This document shows, one piece after another, positions 1-8,154 of a stretch of 64,000 bases of DNA. Source of the stretch: Sinorhizobium chiapasense (GTDB lineage Bacteria > Pseudomonadota > Alphaproteobacteria > Rhizobiales > Rhizobiaceae); assembly GCF_036488675.1 (NCBI RefSeq), contig NZ_CP133151.1, positions 62,001 to 126,000 of the forward strand, in the 5' to 3' direction. A program made the translations under genes and the position numbers. Numbering within the stretch: the stretch's first letter is position 1; every line of letters starts with the position of its first letter. The notes under the pieces were generated by a model. The model saw only the letters and a program-made list of their open reading frames with translations. It searched no databases and had not been told where the DNA came from.

Positions 1-114
1 CTGCAAGCTTCTCGATCGACAGGCCTCGAAGCCCGCGCATAGGTAAGACACTTCATCCGTCTTGGTCATGCTGGCCAGCTGGTTTTTTAAGCTGTTTTGA
101 TAGATAGGAGAAAT

Positions 115-205
115 TGCAACGCCGCTTGCGCCACTTGGCGACAGTCTTCTGATTGATCCCGTAGCGTTTCGAAAGCGTCCTCAGGCTCTCTTGATGGGGT
201 GGACG
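115..205 (-). pseudogene. IS481-family transposase N-terminal relic
   Basis: Read on the minus strand, positions 199 to about 122 translate to a helix-turn-helix segment containing QESLRTLSKRYGINQKTVAK, which matches the DNA-binding N-terminus typical of IS481-family transposases. The similarity stops near position 115 and no catalytic (DDE) part follows, so this is a short relic. Nothing recognisable was found in positions 1-110. Confidence 0.6.
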
Positions 206-284
206 GCGCCCGCAACGGCATCATCCTCGTGAGAGGCGTGCCAAGATGGCTGCTGTCGAGCACTCATCTGAAGGAGCACCGTCC

Positions 285-845
285 ATGGATAAGATTACCA
301 CCGATCTCCATGCTGTAGCCACTGTCGGCCTTCACCTGGCCAAGTATGTCTTCCAGGTGCATGCGGTCGACGCTGTCGGCCGTGTCGTCATATCTCGTGC
401 ACTGAGGCGGAAAGATATGATGGCCTTCTTCGAGCGCCTGCCGTCGTGCCTGATCGGCGGTCCCATCACTGCCTCTGCGCTTACCGCGAGCGTCCAGGAT
501 ATCTCCGCTTTCTCAGGCCCGCGTGAGTTCGCCGCCTTTCTCGGGCTCACGCCACGGCAGAACTCGTCAGGCGGCAAGGAGCGGTTGGGGCGCGTCTCCA
601 GGATGGGCAACCGATACTTGCGCAAGTTGCTCGTTGTCGGCGCGCACGCTGTCCTCTTCCATCGCAGGCGGTGTAGCGATGCCTTGAGGAACTGGGCTGA
701 TCGCCTGATGGAGACCAAACCCTTCAAGCTCGTCGCTGTGGCGACCGCCAACAAACTCGCTCGCATCGTCTTCGCGCTCATGCGCGACGAGGCACACTAT
801 GCCGGCAGACCGCGGCCTAACAGCAGCAGCAGCAGCAGCGGTTGA
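285..845 (+). pseudogene. IS110-family transposase, internally deleted
   Basis: The translation joins the start of an IS110 (DEDD) transposase (VGLHLAKYVFQVHAVDA) directly to the C-terminal Tnp_20 region (FAAFLGLTPRQNSSGGKERLG, then NRYLRKLLVVGA). Complete IS110 transposases are about 340 residues; this one has 186 from the ATG at 285, and the break lies after LPSCLIGG, so the middle is deleted. The first catalytic Asp of the family (VGLDLAK) is His here. The ORF opens at 246, but the ATG at 285 fits the family better. The C-terminus ends in a serine run encoded by a trinucleotide repeat. It should be inactive. Confidence 0.8.
821..839. repeat. CAG trinucleotide microsatellite
   Basis: Six CAG units in a row, encoding the serine run at the C-terminus of the IS110 relic. 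Confidence 0.9.
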
Positions 846-1204
846 GGCCGCGGACCGGAATCGAGGGTGACAGCGACGTGATGGGAGCAGACAAGGACAG
901 ATCCCGAAAGCCTGCAGCATAGTCGGAGCTTCGAGCTCGTTCTCTTGATCAGGCCAAAGGATCAACGGACACCACCAGGCCAGCAGTCAGTGTACCGCGA
1001 CAATAGGCCGGAGACATGACCGCACCCGCGACTATCCCATCGTCGAAAATAAACCCTTGATCCGCGGGCGCCGTCCAGACATGACTATGCTGTATCGCTC
1101 GACGGAGCCTCTGTCGTCGTGGCGCTCCCATGCAGAACCTGGCCCATATCGCATCTTTTGATTCGGAAGACAAGGATGCCCCATCAAAGCCTAGGATCAA
1201 ACAA
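846..1204. other. gene-free stretch, probably IS110 right flank
   Basis: No ORF with protein-like composition or a ribosome-binding site was found. The first 150 bases after the transposase stop are probably the IS end. The small ORFs here look like chance frames. Confidence 0.5.
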
Positions 1205-2083
1205 TTAGTCTTCATGCTGTGAAAACTCAAATCGTACTTGGAATTGTTGCTCTTTTCCTGGGGCGAGATTGATATTATATTCCCGCTCGTCAAATGGAAT
1301 GCGTCTGTCCTCTATGTCACCGTGGCCCGTACATGGTTCTAACGCCAGAAAGTCCTGCTGTGGAAGAGACCACACAACCCAGTGACGTGCATCTGGCGCA
1401 TCAATTCCAATTGTGACCTTCTCTCCAACAAGCGACAGCCTTTTACTATTCGCATTCAAAAAACAAAGCGCTTCATTTTGGAAAAGGCTTTCATTTAGAT
1501 GAAGGCAACGTCCGTGGAATGAGATTTTCCGTTGATTACCTTGAATTAGGCCTTGGGAAGATATGCACGGGACGAGAGGGGATTCCGATTTCTCGAATTG
1601 CAGCCGCCAGCTATCTTTGCGCGGAGACAGTAACGGCCATCTAAATCCGGGATGTATTCCGATGGAATAAGGCAAGAATGCACGATCGGACGTGTTTTTT
1701 ACGGAAATCCCAATGTGCAATTGCATGTCTACAATTTTATACTTAATTCTGAAACGGAAATAAAATGGAAACATTGTTTTTGTGAATTCATCGTCAGATG
1801 CTTCTAATGTCACCTCAGATTCTGAGTTGGAAACCAAGGCAAATTCCTGCATGCTGATAAAGCCGTGAACAGGCATCGGATAATATTGCCCTTTTATTTC
1901 GACACGTGAAGACTCACTCCATCCGCATGACGGGAACATCAGGGGACAGGTTTGGTTCCAACCTGGGGAGTCTCGCGGCCAAAGGAGGTCGCTTGCACCG
2001 ACCTGCCACCCGATTAGCTCCGCTCCTTTTCGGTTGACAACTGCCCGTGCAATACCAGAACGAATAACGACAGCATCATCCAT
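1205..2083 (-). CDS. aldose 1-epimerase family protein
   Basis: 292 residues, a normal length for bacterial galactose-mutarotase-like proteins. Family features visible: LLWPRDSPGWNQTCPLMFPSCG near the N-terminus, PMPVHGF around residue 70 (conserved His), YSIGIHPGF around 145, and a C-terminal EPCTGHGD motif. Such enzymes interconvert anomers of aldoses or hexose phosphates in the cytoplasm; the substrate cannot be told from sequence. Its base composition is visibly more AT-rich than the flanking genes, which suggests separate acquisition. It stands alone, with relics on both sides. The start at 2083 has AAGG upstream; short imperfect repeats precede it. Confidence 0.82.
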   Translation of the reverse strand: MDDAVVIRSGIARAVVNRKGAELIGWQVGASDLLWPRDSPGWNQTCPLMFPSCGWSESSRVEIKGQYYPMPVHGFISMQEFALVSNSESEVTLEASDDEFTKTMFPFYFRFRIKYKIVDMQLHIGISVKNTSDRAFLPYSIGIHPGFRWPLLSPRKDSWRLQFEKSESPLVPCISSQGLIQGNQRKISFHGRCLHLNESLFQNEALCFLNANSKRLSLVGEKVTIGIDAPDARHWVVWSLPQQDFLALEPCTGHGDIEDRRIPFDEREYNINLAPGKEQQFQVRFEFSQHED

Positions 2084-2090
2084 GAATGTT

Positions 2091-2122
2091 GTTACCTTAG
2101 ATACCTTAGAACCTTTAGAACC
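2091..2122. repeat. short imperfect tandem repeats upstream of the epimerase gene
   Basis: About three degenerate copies of an 8-11 bp unit resembling taccttaga lie directly upstream of the epimerase start. They may be a slippage product or a regulatory array; no protein is known to bind them. Confidence 0.45.
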
Positions 2123-2167
2123 GGCAGCTAGGCGGTCTTTGCCCTCTGCAATCGTCGCGCGACCAGA

Positions 2168-2423
2168 TTAAACTACTGTTTTTCGGCCGTTGAGGACCAG
2201 CTCCACACCATTCTGTTCTTCCGCAGATAATTGCAAGATCATGCCCTTGATCTCTCTTGCAGCACCGGCCGAGCGTTGGGCCAATTCACGAACCTCCTGA
2301 GCGACAACCGCAAAGCGCTTCCCGTCTCGCCGGCACGTGGTGCCTCTACGCCCGCATTGAGCGCGAGAAGGGTGGTTTGAAAGGCGATTTCATCAATGAC
2401 TCCGATGATATTGACGCCGCACT
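2168..2423 (-). pseudogene. methyl-accepting chemotaxis protein signalling-domain relic
   Basis: On the minus strand the translation shows the highly conserved hairpin tip of a chemotaxis receptor: [30 protein letters not shown], then after a one-base frameshift [20 protein letters not shown]. It ends with an in-frame TAA at 2168-2170. Sensor, membrane and HAMP regions are absent, and the frame is broken near 2320, so it is a dead fragment of a gene that would have been about 600 codons. Confidence 0.8.
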
Positions 2424-2748
2424 GATTGCGTATCGGACCCGCGCCGTTTCGCCTGAGGACGAGATCTGCACCTTGGTGATTTTGCGGCGCGGCGCGCCGG
2501 CTTCGGCGAGCATCTGCTCTCCCAGCTGAACGGCAGCAAACATCTCATCATCGGCAATAACGATCCGCGCAAAACCACCGGCGCATACGGCTGGTCCAGC
2601 GTTCAGCATAATGCTGAACTGACGCTAGCCGGACATTTTCTCATCCTCCGCCACTATCCATTTCGCACGTGGAACCAGATGGGGAAAAAATCGATCAATC
2701 TCCGTGGTCATTCGCATGGACGGCTGAAACCGATGCCGCGACAGTTCG

Positions 2749-3518
2749 ATGTCGGCGTCGACCATCTCCGTAGCCATCATGGTGCTATTGCTTGCAGTGC
2801 AGTCCTGCGGCACAGGCGCTGTCTCCAGCTTTTTCGGCCCAATTACGCTCGCGTGGTTTCTGGTGATGGAAGCGGCCGGTGTCGTCCATATCGGTGGTGA
2901 CTTGACCATCCTCGCTTCTTTCAATCCTGTTTACGCTGTTACCTTCTTGTGGAATGCCGGGCCCAATGGCTTCGTCGTGCCCGGCGCCACCTTCCTCGCG
3001 GTGACCGGCGCCGAGGCGCTTTATGTGGATCTCGGTCACTTGGAGCGCCAGCCGATCCAGGCGGCCTGCTTTGCAATCGTATTTGCGGCGCCGACCTTGA
3101 ACTATCTCGGACAGGGCGCGATGGTGCTGTCGCATCCCGGTGCCATTTCGGATCCGTTTTTCTTGACGTTCTCGAAATGGGCCCTGTTGCCGATGGTGAT
3201 CCTTGCTACTGCCGCAACAATCATCGCCAGTCAGTCAGTCATCGCCGGAGCGTTTTCACTCTTCCGGCAAGCGATCCACCTTGGATTCCTGCCAAGATTC
3301 GAGATCTGTTACACCTCGGAAACACAAACGGGACAGATCTATCTGCCGTTACACTCCTCACCGGCGTCCTTGTGCTCAATGTTTGTGTTCAGATCATCGG
3401 CGGCATGGTGATCGATACAGTTCTCGCTTTCGCACTCCTCCGATATCTGTCGAACTGGCCCGTCTTCGCGGCAACTGTATTCCTGCTTCCTCTGTTCTTG
3501 CTCGAACTGGGTTTCTCG
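2749..3518 (+). pseudogene. kup: Kup-type potassium transporter relic, part 1
   Basis: The reading frame from 2749 contains a middle portion of a Kup/Trk-type K+ transporter: [20 protein letters not shown], then [16 protein letters not shown], then [20 protein letters not shown] and [11 protein letters not shown]. Near 3346 the similarity jumps to another frame ([11 protein letters not shown], then [20 protein letters not shown] and LPLFLLELGF), and part of the family's central region is missing there. The N-terminal third and C-terminal cytoplasmic domain are absent. At 3518 the sequence is cut by an IS66 element and resumes at 6648. Nothing convincing was found in 2424-2748. Confidence 0.8.
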
Positions 3519-3554
3519 GTAAGCATCCGGCAAAGACCGCAGGCTGAAGGACTT

Positions 3555-4139
3555 TCAGATTTTTCGGCGTGATTTGCGGGCCCACTTTGCCGCCAGATCA
3601 TCGACGGCTTTGTTGAGCTCGGCGAAGTTGCCCTGGTCCGGATCGTATTCGTTGCTGCCCCACCATTCGACGAGCTCGGCGTGCCGCTCGTGGGTCGGAT
3701 CGGCGAGAGCCTCGCGGAACTCCTGATAGCCCCATGGCCCGCCGATGTCCTCGGGAGGGCAACGTCCGGCTGCTTCGAGAAGCATTGGCTCCGCAGGGCC
3801 GATGACGGGGAACGTGCGCTCGATCTTGATGCTGTGCGTCCAGCCGTCGCCGAAGTCGTAAAGGTACTTGAACGATTTCGCGCCGATGTCTTCGACTGCC
3901 GCCAGCAGCGAGATCTTGCGCGCATCGAGCGGGCCATCTCCCCAGTCCTGATCAGGCAGACCAAAGCCGACGTCGCGGATGCGGAATTCGTAAAGGTGGC
4001 TGTTGCTCCAGCCCATCGCCGCCTGCAGCACCTCATGAAGGCGATGGAGCTTGATGCGGAACGGCACCACAACGCGCCGCATCACCGTCGGTTCGACGTG
4101 GTCGAGGGTGATCTTCAGGCGGACCAGAGAAGCCGGCAT
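3555..4139 (-). CDS. plasmid pRiA4b ORF-3-like protein (IS66 passenger)
   Basis: 194 residues beginning MPASLVRLKITLDHVEPTVM, with the family hallmarks RLHEVLQAAMGW, HLYEFRI and YLYDFGDGWTHSI, and a C-terminal GGPWGYQEF segment. This is the PRiA4_ORF3 family (first seen on an Agrobacterium Ri plasmid), whose function is unknown. The gene starts 2 bases after the tnpC stop on the same strand and lies inside the IS66 terminal repeats, so it moves with the element and is probably co-transcribed with tnpC. Confidence 0.88.
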   Translation of the reverse strand: MPASLVRLKITLDHVEPTVMRRVVVPFRIKLHRLHEVLQAAMGWSNSHLYEFRIRDVGFGLPDQDWGDGPLDARKISLLAAVEDIGAKSFKYLYDFGDGWTHSIKIERTFPVIGPAEPMLLEAAGRCPPEDIGGPWGYQEFREALADPTHERHAELVEWWGSNEYDPDQGNFAELNKAVDDLAAKWARKSRRKI

Positions 4140-4141
4140 CT

Positions 4142-5794
4142 TCAGGCTGCCAGCTTGTGCGCCACTGGCGACGCGCTCTTCCAGTTCCAGGGCAGGAGCT
4201 CATCGAGCCGATGCGCGGGATAACCGGCAATGCGGTGAAGCACGTCGGCGAGCCAGGCTTGCGGATCGACGTCGTTCATCTTGGCCGAGACAATCAAGCT
4301 GTACATAGCGGCGGCGCGCTGGCCACCGCGGTCCGATCCGGCGAACAACCAGGATTTCCTGCCCAAGGCTATGCCGCGCAGGGCGCGTTCGGCGGCATTG
4401 TTCGACAGACAGACACGCCCGTCGTCGAGGAAGAGGGTGAAGGCAGGCCAGCGTTTCAGCAGGTAATCGAAGGCCTTGGCGAGATCATCGTTGCGAGACA
4501 GCTTGGCACGCTGAGCCTTCATCCATGCTTCCAGCTCGAGGACCAGAGGCAGGCTCCGATCCTGACGAGCGGCCTTGCGGAGCTCCACGCTCTGACCGTT
4601 GATCTCGCGCTCGATGTCGAACAGGGCATCGATCCGCTCCACCATTTCCAGCGCGATCGGCGAGATGACGGCCGCCTTCTTGCCCTGCGCTTTTCGGCGC
4701 GCATTCGCCTCGACGTCGGCCATCGCAAAAAAGGGCCGCCTCGCATGGACCCAGCAGGCTGCTTCCGTTATCGGGCCTGGCCGTCGATCCGGAAGATAGA
4801 GTTTGGTGTAGCCGGTATAGGCGTCCGCCTGCAGAATGCCGCTATAGCCGGCAAGATGCGCCTGCGGGTGCTCGCCCGCGCGATCACGGGAATAGTAGAA
4901 CATCGCCGACGGTGCGGCTGTGCCGCCGAACGGTCGATCGTCGCGGACATAGACCCAACTTCGGGCGATATCGGTCTTTCCTGCCGCCAGAACCGGGACC
5001 GTCGTGTCGTCGCCGTGCAATCGATCTGCCCCAAACGTATGGGCCTCGATCCGTTTGATGATCGGATCGAGTACGGCACAGCATGCGCCGATGCTATCGG
5101 CCACCGTCGACAGGCTGAGGGAAACGCCTTCGCGTTCGAAGCGCTCGACCTGACGATTGAGCGGCAGATGCTGGCCGAACTTGTCGAACAGGATCATCGC
5201 CAGGAGATTGGGGCCGGCCCATCCGCGCGGGATGGCATGGAAAGGGGCCGGAGCTTGGCTGATCTTCTCGCAATCGCGGCAGGTGAACTTCTCGCGCACC
5301 GTCTGGATCACTTTCCATTGGCGCGGAATGACCTCGAGGGTCTCGGTGATGTCCTCACCCAGCTTGCGCAGTCGGTCGCCGCCACAGCATTGGCAGCTCA
5401 CGGGACCGGGCACGACGACGCGTTCGCGCGGAAGATGATCGGGGAAAGACTTCTTCGCCGGCCGGCTGCGGGTAAAGCCGGCGACATTGACGGTGGCCGC
5501 GACCGCCATTTCGGCCGCGAGTTCGTCCTCGGTCACCGCCATCTCCAACTCTGCCAGTTGGAACTCCATCTGATCGATCAGCCGGGCGCGACGCTCTGCC
5601 TTCGGGCCATAGAGCTGCCGCTCGAGCTTTTCGATGCGCAGCTTCTGCCGGGCAATGACGGCAAGATCCTCCGACGCCTTGGCCTTGGCAACGGCAAGTT
5701 CAGCCTCGATCTGTGCGCCCTTGGCGCGTACCGCGATGAGCTCTGCCCGCAGGGCGGCAACATCGTCGGGAAGCAAATCAGGGCTGTTTTCCAT
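4142..5794 (-). CDS. tnpC: IS66-family transposase (TnpC, DDE)
   Basis: 550 residues, full length for IS66 TnpC. In order: an N-terminal coiled-coil/leucine-rich region, RQKLRIEKLERQLYGPKAER, a zinc-binding segment (CQCCGGDRLRKLGEDIT with a later CRDC), then the catalytic domain with HGDDTTVPVL (Asp), QADAYTGY (Asp) and LSNNAAERALRGIALGRKSW (Glu), plus the C-terminal IS66_C tail with MNDVDPQAWLADVL. It catalyses transposition of the surrounding element together with TnpA and TnpB. No frameshift was seen. Confidence 0.95.
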   Translation of the reverse strand: MENSPDLLPDDVAALRAELIAVRAKGAQIEAELAVAKAKASEDLAVIARQKLRIEKLERQLYGPKAERRARLIDQMEFQLAELEMAVTEDELAAEMAVAATVNVAGFTRSRPAKKSFPDHLPRERVVVPGPVSCQCCGGDRLRKLGEDITETLEVIPRQWKVIQTVREKFTCRDCEKISQAPAPFHAIPRGWAGPNLLAMILFDKFGQHLPLNRQVERFEREGVSLSLSTVADSIGACCAVLDPIIKRIEAHTFGADRLHGDDTTVPVLAAGKTDIARSWVYVRDDRPFGGTAAPSAMFYYSRDRAGEHPQAHLAGYSGILQADAYTGYTKLYLPDRRPGPITEAACWVHARRPFFAMADVEANARRKAQGKKAAVISPIALEMVERIDALFDIEREINGQSVELRKAARQDRSLPLVLELEAWMKAQRAKLSRNDDLAKAFDYLLKRWPAFTLFLDDGRVCLSNNAAERALRGIALGRKSWLFAGSDRGGQRAAAMYSLIVSAKMNDVDPQAWLADVLHRIAGYPAHRLDELLPWNWKSASPVAHKLAA

Positions 5795-5872
5795 GCCCGA
5801 AGTGAATCACAGAAGTCCTGATTTGCCTAGTGTTTCAAAGGACTTGCCCCGGAATATTCGCGTTCGGGCGGC

Positions 5873-6220
5873 TCACCCGGCACTCGTCGGCCGCCATGTC
5901 TGCTGCGGATTTCGCCAATCAATCCCCTCCAGCAGATAGGACATCTGACCGGCGGTCAGCGCGATTGCGCCACTCTCCGTCGCCGGCCAGATGAAGCGGC
6001 CGCGCTCGAGCCGTTTCGCATACAACGATAGGCCGATCCCATCATGCCAAAGGGCTTTTATCAGTCGGCCGCTACGACCGCGAAAGACGAAGACGTCGCC
6101 CTTAAACGGATCGCGACCGAGGCCCTCCTGCACCAGCAGAGCCAGACCCTGCATGCCCTTGCGCATGTCGCAGTGACCGCTCGCGATCCACACCCGCACC
6201 CCGGAACTGATCGGGATCAT
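5873..6220 (-). CDS. tnpB: IS66 family accessory protein TnpB
   Basis: 115 residues from the ATG at 6220. The open frame extends further upstream, but this start overlaps the tnpA stop in an ATGA arrangement, indicating translational coupling. Family motifs: VRVWIASGHCDMRKGMQGLA, FVFRGRSGRLIKALWHDGIG and LSLYAKRLERGRFIWP. IS66 Orf2 proteins are required for transposition, in an undefined role. Confidence 0.93.
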   Translation of the reverse strand: MIPISSGVRVWIASGHCDMRKGMQGLALLVQEGLGRDPFKGDVFVFRGRSGRLIKALWHDGIGLSLYAKRLERGRFIWPATESGAIALTAGQMSYLLEGIDWRNPQQTWRPTSAG

Positions 6221-6555
6221 TTGAGCGCCCGCATGATCGCGGCTGCCAGGTCGCATGGCGCTGCTGAGCCAATTCTCACCTTGACGCCGTTCGGGAAGTC
6301 CACCGCCATGGCCAATTCGACTGCGTCACTGCTGGCAGAGTCAACGAGCTTTGCCGGCACAAAGGCGGGCTCGGCCTCTTGGACCAAAGCCTGCCGCCGC
6401 CATGTGTAAATCAGGCCGGTCGAAACCTCGAAGCGGCGTGCAACTTCGGAAACAACCGCGCCTGGGGCGAAAGCCTCTGCCAGTATCTGCGCGCGATCTT
6501 CCAACGACCACCGCCGCCGCCGCTCTGGTCCGGTCAGCAAAACTGCATGTCCCAT
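6217..6555 (-). CDS. tnpA: IS66 family accessory protein TnpA (HTH)
   Basis: 112 residues. The N-terminal half is a helix-turn-helix of the IS66 Orf1 / IS3 OrfA type (RRRRWSLEDRAQILAEAF, then VSEVARRFEVSTGLIYTWRR). It is the first gene of the element and overlaps tnpB by 4 bases. It presumably binds the element ends. Confidence 0.92.
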   Translation of the reverse strand: MGHAVLLTGPERRRRWSLEDRAQILAEAFAPGAVVSEVARRFEVSTGLIYTWRRQALVQEAEPAFVPAKLVDSASSDAVELAMAVDFPNGVKVRIGSAAPCDLAAAIMRALK

Positions 6556-6647
6556 GAATTGCTCAGTGCGCTCTTAAGTCCACTCTTAAGAGCGCAGACT
6601 CACGGGATAAGCGGAACTTCGCAAGGCGGTCCCCGCCGGAGGGATAC

Positions 6648-6706
6648 GTTTCTCGGCACCAATTTGTTTAAGCTCCACCATGGGGGCTGCGTTCGGTCAG
6701 GAGAAC
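6648..6706 (+). pseudogene. kup: Kup-type potassium transporter relic, part 2
   Basis: Directly after the IS66 right end the translation reads FLGTNLFKLHHGGC, which continues the Kup sequence that stopped at LELGF before the element (Kup proteins have a matching E-x-x-F-x-x-x-N-L-x-K-x-x-x-G-G stretch). The frame differs from part 1 by one base. Similarity is lost after about 6700, and nothing recognisable fills 6707-6984. Confidence 0.7.
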
Positions 6707-6984
6707 GGACTATATGGCTGTGTCAGTCCTATGGTCTCTGAAACTGCGGCGACCAGCCGCGCGAAATGTGACACGCCTAACAGGATCTTTAAGGTCCTGA
6801 TAACGTCGGCCGCGTCGACAAGGGCGGCCCTGACCTTTTCCGCGCTATGGGCGGGCAACTGGCACGACCTGATGCTATTCCAACGCGCAGGCTTGTCCGG
6901 CGTTTGTGGAAACTGCTCCTTATGGAGTGCTTGTTTTGATGGTTTTGCGACCCAATCAGATTCGAAGTGTAAATCTCCGCTCGT

Positions 6985-7842
6985 TCAATCCCCAGCCTCT
7001 ACACCAGTTCCGACTTTACCTCTATGCCAACGACGTCGATCGAATGGGAACATAATGTAATCGCGCACGGTAAGCGGCTCGGGCTGGTTTCGGAGGCCGA
7101 CGTCCGGCCACTCATTCTTTTTTGGCCAATATGCCGTTAGAAAAACCGTGTCCCAGATGGTTGTAAAGAACCCATAGTTTCGGTGCCGGTGATGCGGTTC
7201 CATCGAGTGGTGAATGCGGTGGAACTTATTGTCGCCAATGATATATCGAAGCGGCCCAAGATTGATGCGGGTGCTAGAGTGTGAGAGATGGCCCTGAAAG
7301 GTAATCAGTGTCATGGCAACAACGGGCACTACGCCAGATTCGAAGTGGATCAGCGCGAGTGGCAGTGCTACTAACGCTGCGTAAATGAGGGGCTCGGAAA
7401 CGTGATGATTGCAATTCCATGCCGTCAATTCGCGGATCGAGTGGTGAGTAGCGTGCAGGCGCCAGAGGAATGGAACAGCATGCTGAGCGCGGTGCATCCA
7501 GTAGTAAAAGAAGTCGCCGGCAATCGCCACTAAAACCCCTGAAAGGACGGCCAATCCATTATTAATGATTGCGTTGTCAGAGTGAAGCAACATACCGAAA
7601 TTAATCGTTACGAGCGGCTTTATCCCTAACCAGCCCAAACCCACAGCGAAGAGGTGCCAGATCAACGCACCCCATCCGAGGCGAATAATCCAATTCCTCA
7701 CGCCGCGCACGTATGAGGCAAAACTGTATCGATAAGCCGGAAAGGTTAGCTCCAGCGCGGCGCAAAAGGTGGCGAAGATCACAACCAGCTCAAGCGCTTT
7801 CACGAAGGACTGGATCATCTGATTAACATCGAGAACGTGCAT
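6985..7842 (-). CDS. sterol desaturase / fatty acid hydroxylase family protein
   Basis: 285 residues, an integral-membrane di-iron enzyme of the FA_hydroxylase superfamily. The three histidine clusters are intact: HRAQH (117-121), HATHH (130-134) and HRIHH (208-212), followed by HHRHRNYGF. Hydrophobic stretches at about 15-33, 55-80, 95-115 and 152-180 fit membrane passes. Members hydroxylate or desaturate lipid chains, sterols, hopanoids or carotenoids; the substrate here is unknown. A GGAG lies 8 bases before the ATG. A short upstream gene overlaps its start, and a nod box lies about 265 bases upstream on the same strand, so flavonoid/NodD induction is plausible. Confidence 0.85.
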   Translation of the reverse strand: MHVLDVNQMIQSFVKALELVVIFATFCAALELTFPAYRYSFASYVRGVRNWIIRLGWGALIWHLFAVGLGWLGIKPLVTINFGMLLHSDNAIINNGLAVLSGVLVAIAGDFFYYWMHRAQHAVPFLWRLHATHHSIRELTAWNCNHHVSEPLIYAALVALPLALIHFESGVVPVVAMTLITFQGHLSHSSTRINLGPLRYIIGDNKFHRIHHSMEPHHRHRNYGFFTTIWDTVFLTAYWPKKNEWPDVGLRNQPEPLTVRDYIMFPFDRRRWHRGKVGTGVEAGD

Positions 7843-8050
7843 TTGGTTGCTCCGGCGAATCGTTAAAATGCGCCAACCTCAGGTCGGAGTGACTCTCATT
7901 ACCGCGGTCGTCTTCGTCACGGGGGCGGGTCCAGTAGTTATGAATCTGCAGCGCGCCCGACAAATTCGGGTCGGCATCCGGATCGATATCCACGCAGAAA
8001 GCGCGAATTGCATATAGCCACGTCTTGCAAATTTCCTTTTCACTGCGCAT
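7823..8050 (-). CDS. hypothetical small protein between a nod box and the desaturase gene
   Basis: 75 residues from the ATG at 8050 (MRSEKEICKTW...). The open frame runs further upstream to 8149, but that would place the start inside the nod box, so 8050 is preferred. It overlaps the desaturase start by 20 bases. The protein is hydrophilic with an acidic middle (DIDPDADPN) and no family I recognise. It may be a real leader gene or only a chance frame in the nod-box transcript. Confidence 0.35.
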   Translation of the reverse strand: MRSEKEICKTWLYAIRAFCVDIDPDADPNLSGALQIHNYWTRPRDEDDRGNESHSDLRLAHFNDSPEQPNARSRC

Positions 8051-8105
8051 CCAAACGGTGATCCTTCCGCCAGCACCGCGTGGACGTGCTATGCGGCATT
8101 CTCGC

Positions 8106-8154
8106 AAATTGGTAAAATTGATTGTTTGGATAAGACCAATCCATGCCACAAATG
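8106..8154 (-). promoter_or_regulatory. nod box (NodD binding site)
   Basis: Read on the minus strand, this 49-bp stretch fits the rhizobial nod-box consensus with about five mismatches among the defined positions. The most conserved part is perfect: ATC, one base, AAACAATC, A, ATTTTACCAAT at 8131-8108. The degenerate left end keeps the R-Y-R-G-A-T core. Its orientation drives transcription leftwards, towards the 75-residue ORF and the sterol-desaturase gene. Confidence 0.85.

Larger units (their letters stand above)
3519..6647 (-). mobile_element. complete IS66-family element with a passenger gene
   Basis: Imperfect 22-bp terminal inverted repeats lie at 3519-3540 (starting GTAAGCATCCGGCAAAG) and 6626-6647, matching at about 16 of 22 positions. 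They are flanked by a perfect 8-bp direct repeat GTTTCTCG at 3511-3518 and 6648-6655, the target-duplication length of IS66 elements. Inside, on the minus strand, are tnpA, tnpB and tnpC in the family order, followed by a pRiA4b ORF-3-type gene between tnpC and the left end. All three transposition genes are open, so the element may be active. It sits in the kup relic. Confidence 0.93.

Noticed and set aside
4157..5821. 554-codon plus-strand ORF opposite tnpC
   Set aside because: Exact shadow of the IS66 transposase gene; no ribosome-binding site, no protein-like motifs.
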